Source: an uncultured Blautia sp.
Lineage (GTDB): Bacteria; Bacillota; Clostridia; Lachnospirales; Lachnospiraceae
Length of the DNA stretch: 41,863 bases
Direction of reading: 5' to 3'
NCBI GenBank assembly: GCA_902476765.1
Contig: CABSEJ010000010.1
Span: 1-41,863, forward strand
Shown here: in pieces, positions 1 through 7,825 of the stretch
Numbering within the stretch: position 1 is the stretch's first letter
How the letters are laid out: every line of letters begins with the position of its first letter
Notes under the pieces: model-generated
Databases searched by the model: none
What the model saw: only the letters and a program-made list of their open reading frames with translations
What the model was told of the DNA's origin: nothing
Translations under genes and position numbers: made by a program

Positions 1-1
1 G

Positions 2-76
2 GAAATAACCGGCCGCAGCGAGGAGCAGACATATTTTGATATTGAATATGAATTTTTAACTTATGAGAGAAAATAG
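2..76 (+). CDS. C-terminal tail of an unidentified protein (5' end outside window)
   Basis: An open frame enters from the left edge and gives 24 residues, ending in YEFLTYERK before a TAG stop. It is followed by a strong hairpin at 112-156, as expected for the end of a transcription unit. The tail is too short to assign a family. It could also be a chance open frame, but the terminator placed just downstream argues for a real gene end. Confidence 0.5.
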   Translation, partial: EITGRSEEQTYFDIEYEFLTYERK

Positions 77-111
77 TGAAAGAAAAAAGTATAAATCATA
101 GTGCATAAGAG

Positions 112-160
112 ATACCCCTGTCCGGGAAGCAGTGTAAGCTTACCGGACAGGGGTATTTTG
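112..160 (+). terminator. Intrinsic terminator
   Basis: A perfect 14-bp stem (112-125 pairing with 143-156, arm ATACCCCTGTCCGG) with a 17-nt loop is followed by a short T run. It sits between the partial upstream gene and the convergent lacI-type gene. The T run suits the plus strand. The minus-strand exit is not T-rich, so service to the regulator gene is uncertain. Confidence 0.8.
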
Positions 161-170
161 CTGCGCCAGG

Positions 171-1223
171 TCAGATAGACGAAGAGAAGCTTTTCCTGTT
201 TTTGGAGGGCCTGGCGCAAGTGTCCCGTTTGGCGATATAGTAGGGAAGCACTAATTTCATAGGAAGCTTATGACCTCCTTCAATACGGTCGATTAAAACT
301 TTGGCGGCCATGCGGCCCATGTCTTCCGTAGGAATATGTACGGTAGTGAGCATGGGGGACAGATATTGGGCGGTTTCAATGTCATCTACGCCGATGATGG
401 AGATGTCTTCCGGAATCCGGAATCCCTTTTCCCGCAAAGCCTTGATGGCTCCGATAGCCGTATTGTCGTTGGCACAGAAAATAGCGGTAATATCGGATTT
501 GGCCTCCATAAGATGGTAGGCTCCCTGATATCCTCCTTCGTGAGAAAGCTTTACATTGGCTGTATTTTTCTGCAAAAAGGGCAGACCCAGCTTTTCCAGG
601 GCGTCTTTAAAGGCCGTATACCGTACTTCGTTACTTTGTTCTCCGATATAACCGATTTTTGTATGCCCCAGTTCGTGGAGATAGGAAATGGCGCTGAAAG
701 TAATATCATGGCCCTCACAGACAACCTGGTCGTATTTGTTTCCCATGGGGTTCAGCCCTGCATAGATGATGTGTTTGTAATGCTCTGTAAAAAAACGGAG
801 CATTTGTTTGTCATAGCGGCCCAGAATAACGACGCCGTCCACCTGGATGTTGGCGATTTTTGCCGCTATTTCAGGATTGGCAATATCCAGGGCGGTGAAA
901 GAATGTTTCATAAAAAAGTTGCGTTTAAATGCTTCCTGCTCAATAGCCTTTGCTATGTGAGAGAAAAACAAATCGGATACGGCCACATCTCCTCTGGCAT
1001 AGATACAGGCAATGGTTTTTGCGGCTGTCTCTGCTACGGGAACAGAGGGGCCCATTTTCAGGGCTCTTGCGGTACTGTTTGGGGTGTATCCGCTTTTCCG
1101 TACGATTTCCCATATGCGTTCCTGCACCTGAGGGCTGGCAGCTTTTGTGTTTTTTTGGTTAATGACCCGGGATACCGTGGAAATAGATACGTTTGCTTCT
1201 TTGGCAATTTCTTTTAAAGTCAT
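171..1223 (-). CDS. LacI/GalR-family transcriptional regulator
   Basis: A cytoplasmic DNA-binding repressor-type protein of 350 residues, normal for the family. Residues 1-50 form the LacI helix-turn-helix (TLKEIAKEANVSISTVSRVIN) with a hinge helix near NSTARALK. The rest is a periplasmic-binding-protein-like effector domain, with VDGVVILG, IGYIGEQ and IIGVDDIETAQYLSPMLTTV as family landmarks. I chose the ATG at 1223 because GAGG lies seven bases upstream; the in-frame TTG at 1229 would sit almost on top of it. The gene is divergent from the NagB/NagA/aldolase genes. Near-palindromic sites by its own promoter and by the ABC transporter promoter suggest it controls the whole cluster. The effector is unknown, probably a sugar or sugar derivative handled by the neighbouring genes. 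Confidence 0.93.
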   Translation of the reverse strand: MTLKEIAKEANVSISTVSRVINQKNTKAASPQVQERIWEIVRKSGYTPNSTARALKMGPSVPVAETAAKTIACIYARGDVAVSDLFFSHIAKAIEQEAFKRNFFMKHSFTALDIANPEIAAKIANIQVDGVVILGRYDKQMLRFFTEHYKHIIYAGLNPMGNKYDQVVCEGHDITFSAISYLHELGHTKIGYIGEQSNEVRYTAFKDALEKLGLPFLQKNTANVKLSHEGGYQGAYHLMEAKSDITAIFCANDNTAIGAIKALREKGFRIPEDISIIGVDDIETAQYLSPMLTTVHIPTEDMGRMAAKVLIDRIEGGHKLPMKLVLPYYIAKRDTCARPSKNRKSFSSSI

Positions 1224-1261
1224 ATTCAAACCTCACAATACAATGGTTAATAGGTAAATAT

Positions 1262-1290
1262 ATTATAACTGAAATGACGAAATGGAGCAA
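1262..1290 (-). promoter_or_regulatory. Sigma-A promoter for the lacI-type gene
   Basis: On the minus strand, TTGCTC (1285-1290) and a perfect TATAAT (1262-1267) are separated by exactly 17 bases, about 40 bp before the ATG at 1223. The palindromic operator candidate at 1301-1312 lies 10 bp upstream of this -35 box. Confidence 0.7.
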
Positions 1291-1300
1291 GTAAAGTTAA

Positions 1301-1312
1301 GACAACGTTTGC
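1301..1312. promoter_or_regulatory. Putative LacI-family operator
   Basis: GACAACGTTTGC is an imperfect palindrome centred on AACGTT, resembling the CG-centred operators of LacI/GalR proteins. A better copy (ACAAACGTTTGC) occurs at 4884-4895 before the ABC transporter. Both are 10-12 bp upstream of a -35 box (here the lacI-type gene's own promoter). Recognition by the adjacent regulator is inferred. Confidence 0.5.
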
Positions 1313-1354
1313 ATAAAAAAGACACAAAAAGTGGGGAGAATCCGGGAGGATTTG

Positions 1355-1383
1355 TTGAAAACGGCAAGTGGCTATCGTATAAT
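1355..1383 (+). promoter_or_regulatory. Sigma-A promoter for the NagB-like/NagA/aldolase unit
   Basis: TTGAAA (1355-1360) and a perfect TATAAT (1378-1383) with a 17-bp spacer give a near-consensus promoter. It points at the NagB-like gene, whose start is about 60 bp downstream. Confidence 0.8.
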
Positions 1384-1442
1384 TTGGGTAACTTGAAAAG
1401 TTGGGAAACCAAATGCGCAGACAGGGAAAGAAAAGGGAAAGG

Positions 1443-2279
1443 ATGGAAGAACAAATGAGACATGAGTATTATGGTTACAGCAAACAGGAGCTTCTGGATA
1501 ACGGGCCAAAGCTGCCGGTTATAGTAATGGAAGACAATGCTGCCGTATTTCAGTCCATGGCTGAAGAAATGGCGGAGGAAATTAAAAAGAACAATCTTCA
1601 GGGCAAAAGGACGGTCTTTATTTGTCCGGTAGGCCCGGTGGGCCAGTATCCGTTTTTCGTAGATATGGTAAACAAAGAAAACATTTCTCTGAAAAATGTT
1701 TGGTTTATCAACATGGACGAATATCTGGATGATGACAAAAAGTGGGTGGACGAGAATCATCCCCTGAGCTTCAGAGGCTTTATGAACCGGAACGTTTACG
1801 GAAAAATCAAAGAGGAGCTTCTGATGCCGGCTGAGCAGAGAGTATTTCCGGATCCGGAGAATCCGGATTACATTCCAAAGCTGATTGAAGAGCTGGGAGG
1901 CGTGGACATTTGCTTCGGCGGTATCGGCATCAACGGCCATGTGGCTTTCAATGAGGCAGACCCGAGCCTGACAGAGGAAGAATTTTTAAGCCAGAAGACA
2001 AGGGTGCTGGAAATCACCAAAGAAACCAGAACGGCTAATGCAATCGGAGATTTTAACGGAGCCCTGGAGGATATGCCCAGGTACTGTGTTACCATCGGCA
2101 TTTATGAAATTGCTCATGCCAGAAAAATACGTCTGGGCTGTTTCAGAAACTGGCACAGAGCTGTAGTGAGAAGGGCTGCTTACGGAAAGCCTTCCTCAGA
2201 CTTTCCGGTATCATTGCTGACGGAGCATCCTGACATAAATCTGAAAATCACAGAGTTTGTGGCTGCACTGGAGGGATAA
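1443..2279 (+). CDS. NagB-like glucosamine-6-phosphate isomerase/deaminase homologue
   Basis: A 278-residue member of the glucosamine-6-phosphate deaminase family. NagB turns GlcN6P into fructose 6-phosphate plus ammonia in the cytoplasm. Conserved blocks are NMDEY (residues 90-94, holding the catalytic Asp equivalent to E. coli Asp72), FMNRN and GGIGINGHVAFNEA (about 158-171). In the last block His166 and Glu171 remain, but the Asp corresponding to E. coli Asp141 is Asn164. The usual phosphate loop (SGGTP-like) reads CPVGPVGQ (61-68). The substrate may therefore not be ordinary GlcN6P. The start is ATG 1443, with AGGG five bases upstream; ATG 1455 is an alternative. The nagA-like gene follows three bases after the stop. 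I am sure of the fold family, not of the reaction. Confidence 0.85.
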   Translation: MEEQMRHEYYGYSKQELLDNGPKLPVIVMEDNAAVFQSMAEEMAEEIKKNNLQGKRTVFICPVGPVGQYPFFVDMVNKENISLKNVWFINMDEYLDDDKKWVDENHPLSFRGFMNRNVYGKIKEELLMPAEQRVFPDPENPDYIPKLIEELGGVDICFGGIGINGHVAFNEADPSLTEEEFLSQKTRVLEITKETRTANAIGDFNGALEDMPRYCVTIGIYEIAHARKIRLGCFRNWHRAVVRRAAYGKPSSDFPVSLLTEHPDINLKITEFVAALEG

Positions 2280-2281
2280 AA

Positions 2282-3436
2282 GTGAAAACGTGGATTACAG
2301 GAGGATATGTTTACCGGTATGAGAAACGGCGCATGGAGCGAAAAGACCTGTGCATAGAAGACGGAAAGATTACGGGTATCTATCATCCTTTTGAAGGAGA
2401 CAGAGAGGGAGAGGTTTATGATGCGTCAGGAAGCTATGTGGTTCCTGGTTTTATAGACCTGCATACTCATGGGGGCTGCGGCGTTGATGTAAACGCAGCA
2501 AAAAAAGAGGATTTTCAGAAAATCGGACATTTTTTTGCGCTGCAGGGAACCACTTCATGGCTCTGCTCCATTTTAACAGACACAGAAGAACAAACCTCAG
2601 CGTGTATCCGGGAGGCTGTTGCTCACCAGAAGGAGGGCAAAGACTGTGCCAATTTGCTGGGGATTCATCTGGAAGGCCCCTTCCTTTCCAGCGAATACAA
2701 GGGAGCCATGCCGGAGGAATTGTTAAAGGAAGCAGATATGGAGCTGCTTGGCCGGTACCAGAAGGAAGCCCAGGGAAATATAAGATATATCACCGTGTCT
2801 CCGGAGGTGAAGGGGATTCCCGAAGCAATACCCAGTATAAAGAAAATGGGTATTGCAGTGGCTATCGGGCATTCAGGAGCAGACTATGACACGGCCTGGG
2901 AGTGTATCCGGCAGGGGGCAGGGGCCTGCACCCATACCTTTAACGCAATGGGCTTGTTCCACCAGCACAGGCCGTCTATTATGGGAGCTGTTTTGGAATC
3001 TGATGTTTACTGTGAGGCTATTTGCGACGGAAGACATTTACATCCCGGAACCGTGAGAATGCTGTTGAAGGTCAAGGGCTGGGACAGGGTAGCGGCAGTT
3101 ACGGATTCCATTATGGCTGCAGGACTTCCCGACGGGGATTATAAACTGGGCGTCAACGATGTGGTGGTGGAAGACGGAGACGCCAAACTGAAGTCTACAG
3201 GTGTGCGGGCAGGAAGCACCCTGACTACAGGGCTGGCTTTGAAGAACCTGATTCAATTTACGGGAAAAGAGCTGGAAGACGTACTGCCTCTTCTGACCAT
3301 GAATCCTGCCAGAATTATAGGGGAAGAGGACAGAATCGGAAGCCTGGAGCCCGGCAAGGACGGAGATATTGTGATTTTAGACCAGGAATATAATATAAAA
3401 GATACTTTTGTAAAAGGAAATAAGATTCAGAGATAA
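2282..3436 (+). CDS. nagA: NagA-like N-acetylglucosamine-6-phosphate deacetylase
   Basis: A 384-residue amidohydrolase of normal NagA length that removes acetate from GlcNAc-6-P or a close analogue. Metal and catalytic motifs are intact: PGFIDLHTHGG, LEGPF, AIGHS, THTFNAM, CDGRHLHP and the catalytic Asp in AVTDS. The usual HREPG segment near the phosphate-contacting Arg reads HRPSI here. The start is GTG at 2282, with GGAGGG just upstream inside the end of the NagB-like gene, so the two are translationally close. The aldolase gene begins 11 bases after the stop. No GlcNAc kinase or PTS gene is in the window, so either the phosphate is added elsewhere or the substrate already carries a C6 anion. 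Confidence 0.88.
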   Translation: MKTWITGGYVYRYEKRRMERKDLCIEDGKITGIYHPFEGDREGEVYDASGSYVVPGFIDLHTHGGCGVDVNAAKKEDFQKIGHFFALQGTTSWLCSILTDTEEQTSACIREAVAHQKEGKDCANLLGIHLEGPFLSSEYKGAMPEELLKEADMELLGRYQKEAQGNIRYITVSPEVKGIPEAIPSIKKMGIAVAIGHSGADYDTAWECIRQGAGACTHTFNAMGLFHQHRPSIMGAVLESDVYCEAICDGRHLHPGTVRMLLKVKGWDRVAAVTDSIMAAGLPDGDYKLGVNDVVVEDGDAKLKSTGVRAGSTLTTGLALKNLIQFTGKELEDVLPLLTMNPARIIGEEDRIGSLEPGKDGDIVILDQEYNIKDTFVKGNKIQR

Positions 3437-3447
3437 GGAGAAGGAAT

Positions 3448-4602
3448 ATGCCGTTAATACCATTAAGACCATTATTGGAAACTGTTGATAAATATCATTT
3501 TGCCCAGGGGGCTTTCAATGTAAATGCAGTGGCACAGGCCAAGGCTGCCATTGAGGTACATGAAATGTTCCGTTCCGCAGCAATCCTGCAGGGAGCAGAT
3601 TTGGCCAACGGCTTTATGGGAGGCCGTACGGATTTCCAGAATGCAACCTTGGAGGATAAGAAGGCAGGAGCCAGAAATATTGCGGCAGCTGTGAAAAAAT
3701 TTGCAGAAAACTCCCCTATTCCTGTGGTTCTCCACTTAGACCATGGAAAGAACTTTGATTCCTGTAAGGCAGCTATAGAGGGCGGTTATACCTCTGTTAT
3801 GATTGACGGTTCCTCTCTGCCTTTTGAGGAAAATGTGGAACTGACCAGGGAAGTTGTAAAATATGCCCATGAGAGAGGCGTTTCCGTGGAGGGAGAGCTG
3901 GGAGTTCTCGCAGGAGTAGAGGACCATGTATTTTCAGCTACATCCACCTACACTAATCCACTTAAAGCCGTAGAGTTTTTTAAGAAAACAGGCTGCGATG
4001 CTCTGGCCATTTCTTACGGAACCATGCATGGAGCCTCAAAAGGCAAGGATGTAAAGCTGAGAAAAGAAATTGCTATTGCCATCAAAGAATGTATGATGCA
4101 TGAGCAGATTTTCGGCGTGCTGGTATCTCATGGCTCCTCCACGGTTCCCAGATATATTGTTGACGAAATCAATGCACTGGGAGGAAATATTCAGAATGCC
4201 CACGGTATTTCTATAGAAGAGCTGAAGGCTGCCATTCCCTGCGGCATCGGAAAAATCAATGTAGATACAGATATCCGCCTGGCGGTTACCAGAAATATGA
4301 AGGAATACTTCCATTTCCATCCGGAAAAGAGAAACAGCCCTTCCATTGGAGGCGTGTACCGGCTTCTGGAGGAAAAGAAGGACCAGTTTGACCCAAGAGC
4401 CTTCCTGCCGCCTATTATGGATACGGTAATGTACGGAGAGATTCCGGACACAGACAGAGCAGAGCTGGTAGCTGTCATTGAGAAAGGCGTGAAAGAAGCT
4501 ATCGGAACCCTCATTGTGGAATTCGGTTCTTACGGCAAAGCGCCTTTGGTAGAGCAGGTATCTCTTGAAGAAATGGCCCGGCGGTATAAAAAACTGGGAT
4601 AA
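3448..4602 (+). CDS. Class II ketose-1,6-bisphosphate aldolase (Fba/KbaY family)
   Basis: A 384-residue zinc aldolase that cleaves a ketose 1-phosphate or bisphosphate to DHAP plus an aldehyde. Landmarks are HLDHG (96-100, metal His and catalytic Asp), GYTSVMIDGS (113-122), VEGELG, GTMHGASKG (191-199), SHGSS (227-231) and NVDTDIR (271-277). The residues that hold the DHAP end are therefore present. The family's usual HGGSG is HGSST. After the core there is an extra segment of about 70 residues (roughly 285-350) before a usual-looking GSYGKA end, so the protein is longer than the common 285-310-residue type. A ribosome site AAGGAGAAGG precedes the ATG. A terminator follows, closing this three-gene unit. 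The true aldehyde product is unknown. Confidence 0.88.
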   Translation: MPLIPLRPLLETVDKYHFAQGAFNVNAVAQAKAAIEVHEMFRSAAILQGADLANGFMGGRTDFQNATLEDKKAGARNIAAAVKKFAENSPIPVVLHLDHGKNFDSCKAAIEGGYTSVMIDGSSLPFEENVELTREVVKYAHERGVSVEGELGVLAGVEDHVFSATSTYTNPLKAVEFFKKTGCDALAISYGTMHGASKGKDVKLRKEIAIAIKECMMHEQIFGVLVSHGSSTVPRYIVDEINALGGNIQNAHGISIEELKAAIPCGIGKINVDTDIRLAVTRNMKEYFHFHPEKRNSPSIGGVYRLLEEKKDQFDPRAFLPPIMDTVMYGEIPDTDRAELVAVIEKGVKEAIGTLIVEFGSYGKAPLVEQVSLEEMARRYKKLG

Positions 4603-4649
4603 GCCAAGTATAAGTAAAATTATAATGCAAGCCTGAAGTAATGAAAGGG

Positions 4650-4706
4650 AGAGACAGAGAATGCGGACCAAAAAACTCCCGGACCGCAGACTCTGTCTCT
4701 TTTTCT
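4650..4706 (+). terminator. Intrinsic terminator after the aldolase gene
   Basis: An imperfect stem (4650-4666 with 4684-4700, arms GAGACAGAG and CTCTGTCTC plus a GCGG/CCGC inner pair) is followed by TTTTTCT. It closes the NagB-like/NagA/aldolase unit. The rest of the 410-bp gap (to 5013) holds the operator and promoter of the ABC transporter. Confidence 0.75.
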
Positions 4707-4883
4707 ATTCTCCCGGGGCCCATAAGCTGTCAGAAACAAATATTTCCGGTACTGTTTCAGATGTGAGAAGTACCTGTATGCTGTGCAAATTGTAAAAAAA
4801 GTGGAATTGTTTCTAAAGTATATGGTAATGCAATAATTGCATAAATACAACGCAAAAGCTTGTGAAAAAATATACAAATAAAC

Positions 4884-4895
4884 ACAAACGTTTGC
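4884..4895. promoter_or_regulatory. Putative LacI-family operator before the ABC transporter
   Basis: ACAAACGTTTGC contains the perfect 10-bp palindrome CAAACGTTTG (4885-4894), the typical shape of a LacI/GalR operator. It shares the AACGTTTGC core with the site at 1301-1312 and lies 12 bp before the -35 box at 4907. Control by the LacI-type gene in this cluster is the natural inference. An upstream position could mean activation rather than simple repression. Confidence 0.6.
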
Positions 4896-4906
4896 TCAAT
4901 ATCAGG

Positions 4907-4935
4907 TTGAAAAAAGGTAAAATATAAGAGATAAT
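4907..4935 (+). promoter_or_regulatory. Sigma-A promoter for the ABC transporter unit
   Basis: TTGAAA (4907-4912), a 17-bp spacer and GATAAT (4930-4935) lie about 78 bp before the permease start. The operator candidate is directly upstream. Confidence 0.7.
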
Positions 4936-5012
4936 GACTATACAAAGAAAAGGAACATAAAAGTTTTAGTGCAAAGTGCTGAAACAAACCAAGAAAAAAC
5001 AGGAGGTTAAAA

Positions 5013-5807
5013 ATGGGGAAGAAAAACAAAAGCGGTGCTGATATTATAGGCAAAATACCCAAAGGTGTTTGGCTTTTAATATCATTTGTGGTGGCAATTT
5101 TGGTTTGGACATTGCTGTCTGTCACACCCCAGACAGCCAGATGCTTTCCAAACGCCGTCAAGGTTCTGGAGTCTATTGGACTTATGATTGAAAGGGAAGT
5201 TTTGCTGCAGGATATAGCAAGCAGTTTGATTTCCGTATTTTGGGGATTTGTACTGGCCTTCGTGATATCTGTTCCGGTAGCCTTTTTAATGGCATGGTAT
5301 CGTCCGGTAAGATTTATCCTGGAGCCATGGATTCAGTTTATCAGAAATATCCCGCCACTGGCTTATGTGCCGCTGGTAGTTATCGGCGTAGGTGTTGGCC
5401 GGGCACCTCAGATTATCGTAATCTGTTTGGCAACGTTCCTGATTATGACCGTGACAATTTTCCAGGGCGTTATCAATGTAGATGAAACTCTGATTAAGGC
5501 AGCAAGGGTTTTGGGAGCCAATGATGTGAATCTGTTCATCAAAGTTATTTTTCCGGCTACCACACCATTTATTATTACGGCAGTTCGCCTGGGTATCTCC
5601 ACAGCACTGACCACTTTGATTGCAGCAGAATCCACGGGAGCTGTGGCCGGCTTGGGAATGAGAATTAAATCACTGGCAAACTCCTATGAGACCACACCAA
5701 TGCTTTTATACATAATTATTATCGGTGTAATCGGTATGGTAGCGGAAAAAGTTCTTAAATTGATTGAAAGGAAGTTAACGGGATGGCAGGAAAAGAGGGA
5801 AATATAA
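5013..5807 (+). CDS. SsuC/TauC-type ABC transporter permease
   Basis: A 264-residue inner-membrane permease of the nitrate/taurine/sulfonate type. It has about six hydrophobic segments, starting with WLLISFVVAILVWTLL near residue 20. The cytoplasmic EAA loop (ETLIKAARVLGANDVNLFIKV, then FPATTPFI) contacts the ATPase. The ribosome site is AGGAGG before ATG 5013. It overlaps the ATPase gene by 25 bases. The lipoprotein gene follows, completing a full transporter. The family carries small, usually anionic compounds (sulfonates, nitrate, thiamine precursors). Its presence among sugar-phosphate genes is unusual and may reveal the substrate's chemistry. Confidence 0.92.
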   Translation: MGKKNKSGADIIGKIPKGVWLLISFVVAILVWTLLSVTPQTARCFPNAVKVLESIGLMIEREVLLQDIASSLISVFWGFVLAFVISVPVAFLMAWYRPVRFILEPWIQFIRNIPPLAYVPLVVIGVGVGRAPQIIVICLATFLIMTVTIFQGVINVDETLIKAARVLGANDVNLFIKVIFPATTPFIITAVRLGISTALTTLIAAESTGAVAGLGMRIKSLANSYETTPMLLYIIIIGVIGMVAEKVLKLIERKLTGWQEKREI

Positions 5808-6574
5808 AGGTTAGTATCCAGGGTGTTCAGAAAAAATACCATACCAGAAAAGGCGATGTGGTGGCTTTGAGCGGTGTGGACTTTGACATCCGTGAAAATG
5901 AATTTATCTGTGTGATTGGTCCGTCTGGTTGTGGTAAATCCACTCTGCTGAATATTATCGCCGGACTTCTGGAGCCTACCAGCGGTCAGATTCTGGTGGA
6001 CGGGAAGCCTATTAAGGGCACAGGAACCGACAGAGGCGTGGTATTCCAGCAGTATGCCTTGTTCCCATGGCTGACCGTTAAGAAAAATGTAGAATTTGGT
6101 TTGAAGTTAAAAGGAATGTCCAAAGAAGAATGTGATGAGGTGGCTATGAAGTATCTCCGCATGGTAGATTTGGAGAAGTTCGCAGATTCATATCCAAAGG
6201 AGCTGTCCGGAGGTATGAAGCAGAGGGTGGCTATTGCCAGAGCTTACGCAATGAATCCTCAGGTGCTGCTTATGGACGAGCCTTTCGGAGCTTTGGATGC
6301 CCAGACAAGAACCCAGCTGCAGTCAGAACTGTTGAAGGCCTGGCAGGAGGAGAACAAAACCTGCTTCTTCGTTACTCATGATATTGAAGAGGCCATTGTG
6401 CTGGCTACCAAGGTAGTAATTATGAGTGCCAGACCGGCCAGAATCAAGGAAGTAGTGGATATTGATATTCCTTATCCCAGAGACCAGGAAACAAAAATGA
6501 GCCAGCGCTTTGTTGAGCTGAAAAATCATATTTGGGGCCAGGTATATCAGGAATATCTCCAGGTTAGAAAATGA
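5783..6574 (+). CDS. SsuB/TauB-type ABC transporter ATPase
   Basis: A 263-residue ATP-binding subunit. It has Walker A GPSGCGKST (about residue 45), a Q-loop in VVFQQYALFPWLTV, the signature LSGGMKQR, Walker B VLLMDEPFGALD and the switch His in FVTHD. These features and the QYALFPWLTV sequence match the nitrate/sulfonate/taurine ATPase subgroup. Its start overlaps the permease gene, indicating coupled translation. It powers import together with the permease and the following lipoprotein. Confidence 0.93.
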   Translation: MAGKEGNIKVSIQGVQKKYHTRKGDVVALSGVDFDIRENEFICVIGPSGCGKSTLLNIIAGLLEPTSGQILVDGKPIKGTGTDRGVVFQQYALFPWLTVKKNVEFGLKLKGMSKEECDEVAMKYLRMVDLEKFADSYPKELSGGMKQRVAIARAYAMNPQVLLMDEPFGALDAQTRTQLQSELLKAWQEENKTCFFVTHDIEEAIVLATKVVIMSARPARIKEVVDIDIPYPRDQETKMSQRFVELKNHIWGQVYQEYLQVRK

Positions 6575-6615
6575 TGTAAATAATGCAAAAGAAAAAATTA
6601 AAGGAGGATTTTACA

Positions 6616-7677
6616 ATGAAGAAAAAAATTATGGCAGCATTTTTAGCCGCTGTAACAGCCATGACCTTACTGGCAGGCTGTTCAGGCGGAAGCGATTCTG
6701 GTAAAGATAACCAGAGCAGTGGGTCCACAGACAGCGCTGAAGCGTCAGACGAAGGTTCGGGAGAACTGGATACCGTAAATGTAGCTTATATGCCAAACTA
6801 TGCTTCTCTTTGGGTAGTGGCCACAGCAGATGAAAAGGGATACTTTGAAGAAGAAGGTATTGAAGTAAAAATGACTAAGTTTGACGATGGTCCTACAGAA
6901 ATTGCAGCTATGGAATCCGGTTCCATGGATGTGGCTTACATAGGACCGGGAGCTCATACACTGGCTATTCAGGGAAATGTTGATATTTTCTGTTTCCAGC
7001 AGTTGGGAGATGCGGACTGTGTTATGGGATTGAAATCCCACGGCGTGAATTCTCTGGAAGATTTAAAGGGCAAGAAGGTTGCCTATGCTTCCGGAACTTC
7101 CTCTGAGACTATTCTTTTGAGAGCCCTGAACTCTGTGGGACTTACCATGGATGATATTGAGCCTTACAACATGGAAGTTACCAATATGCCCAGCGCTATG
7201 ATTTCAGGTTCTATTGACGCCTGCGCTCCATGGTCTCCCAATACTAAGGTTATCCAGGACGAGATGGGAGACGATGTACAGATTTTCGTGAGCAACGCAG
7301 ATTTTTCTGATATTGCCGCTGACCCTGCAAGCTGGGTATGCATGCCGGATTATGCTGAGCAGAACAAGGATTTACTGGTGCGGTTTACAAAGGCTTTATA
7401 TAAGGCCATGGATTTCGGCGCCGATGAAGCCAACTATGAAGAGGTTGCAGGCTATGTAGCAAACGTGACCAAGACAGACGTAGAAGCAGCTTTAGGACAG
7501 ACCACAGACGGAGCATGGATTACCTCCGAAGAGCTTCTGAAAGAAGTAGAGGACGGTACTATCAAAGGTTACTATGAGATTCAGCAGAAGAACTTCTTGG
7601 AAGCAGAGAAGATTACAGAGGAAGTTCCGGTAGAAGATTATGTACTCTTTGATATTATGACAGAAGCAGGAAAATAG
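6616..7677 (+). CDS. SsuA/NMT1-type substrate-binding lipoprotein
   Basis: A 353-residue extracellular lipoprotein. Residues 1-24 are a signal peptide with lipobox LLAGC, followed by a Ser/Gly/Asp-rich linker to about residue 50. The mature part resembles the NMT1/SsuA periplasmic-binding fold (VAYMPNYASLWVV, KGYFEEEGIEV, MESGSMDVAYIGPG, DLKGKKVAYASGTSSE). I took the ATG at 6616, preceded by AAAGGAGG, rather than the in-frame ATG at 6583. It captures the transporter's substrate. The family usually binds sulfonates, nitrate, bicarbonate or thiamine-like compounds, so the ligand cannot be named from sequence. Confidence 0.9.
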   Translation: MKKKIMAAFLAAVTAMTLLAGCSGGSDSGKDNQSSGSTDSAEASDEGSGELDTVNVAYMPNYASLWVVATADEKGYFEEEGIEVKMTKFDDGPTEIAAMESGSMDVAYIGPGAHTLAIQGNVDIFCFQQLGDADCVMGLKSHGVNSLEDLKGKKVAYASGTSSETILLRALNSVGLTMDDIEPYNMEVTNMPSAMISGSIDACAPWSPNTKVIQDEMGDDVQIFVSNADFSDIAADPASWVCMPDYAEQNKDLLVRFTKALYKAMDFGADEANYEEVAGYVANVTKTDVEAALGQTTDGAWITSEELLKEVEDGTIKGYYEIQQKNFLEAEKITEEVPVEDYVLFDIMTEAGK

Positions 7678-7742
7678 AATAAACAGAAGAACAAACCTGT
7701 GAAACATGACTGCAGAAAAGCCGGATGTTGAGGGTTTTGACG

Positions 7743-7804
7743 GGGCTGTTGCATTAAACAAATTTCAGAGACGTTTGTAGGTTTAGTGCGGCAGCCCTGT
7801 TTTT
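7743..7804 (+). terminator. Terminator or attenuator between the transporter and kinase genes
   Basis: A 17-bp stem (7743-7759 with 7781-7797) pairs throughout if G-U pairs are allowed, and is followed by TGTTTTT. Only about 22 bases separate the T run from the PFK-like start, which leaves no room for a new promoter downstream. It therefore probably lets part of the transcription through and sets a lower level for the three enzyme genes. The loop contains ACGTTTG, half of the operator motif. Confidence 0.6.
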
Positions 7805-7825
7805 GTACAAGGAAGGAGCAAGACA

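Noticed and set aside
336..1217. 293-residue open frame opposite the lacI-type gene
   Set aside because: It is the mirror of a well-conserved LacI gene, has no ribosome site or recognisable family, and its composition is what antisense of a real gene gives.
4707..4883. Riboswitch before the ABC transporter
   Set aside because: The stretch is AT-rich without conserved aptamer motifs, and the promoter at 4907 lies downstream of it, so it would not be in the transcript.
5013..7677. Thiamine-precursor (ThiXYZ-like) transporter
   Set aside because: The family overlaps in sequence, but there are no thiamine genes or TPP riboswitch nearby and the context is sugar-phosphate metabolism. It is not fully excluded.
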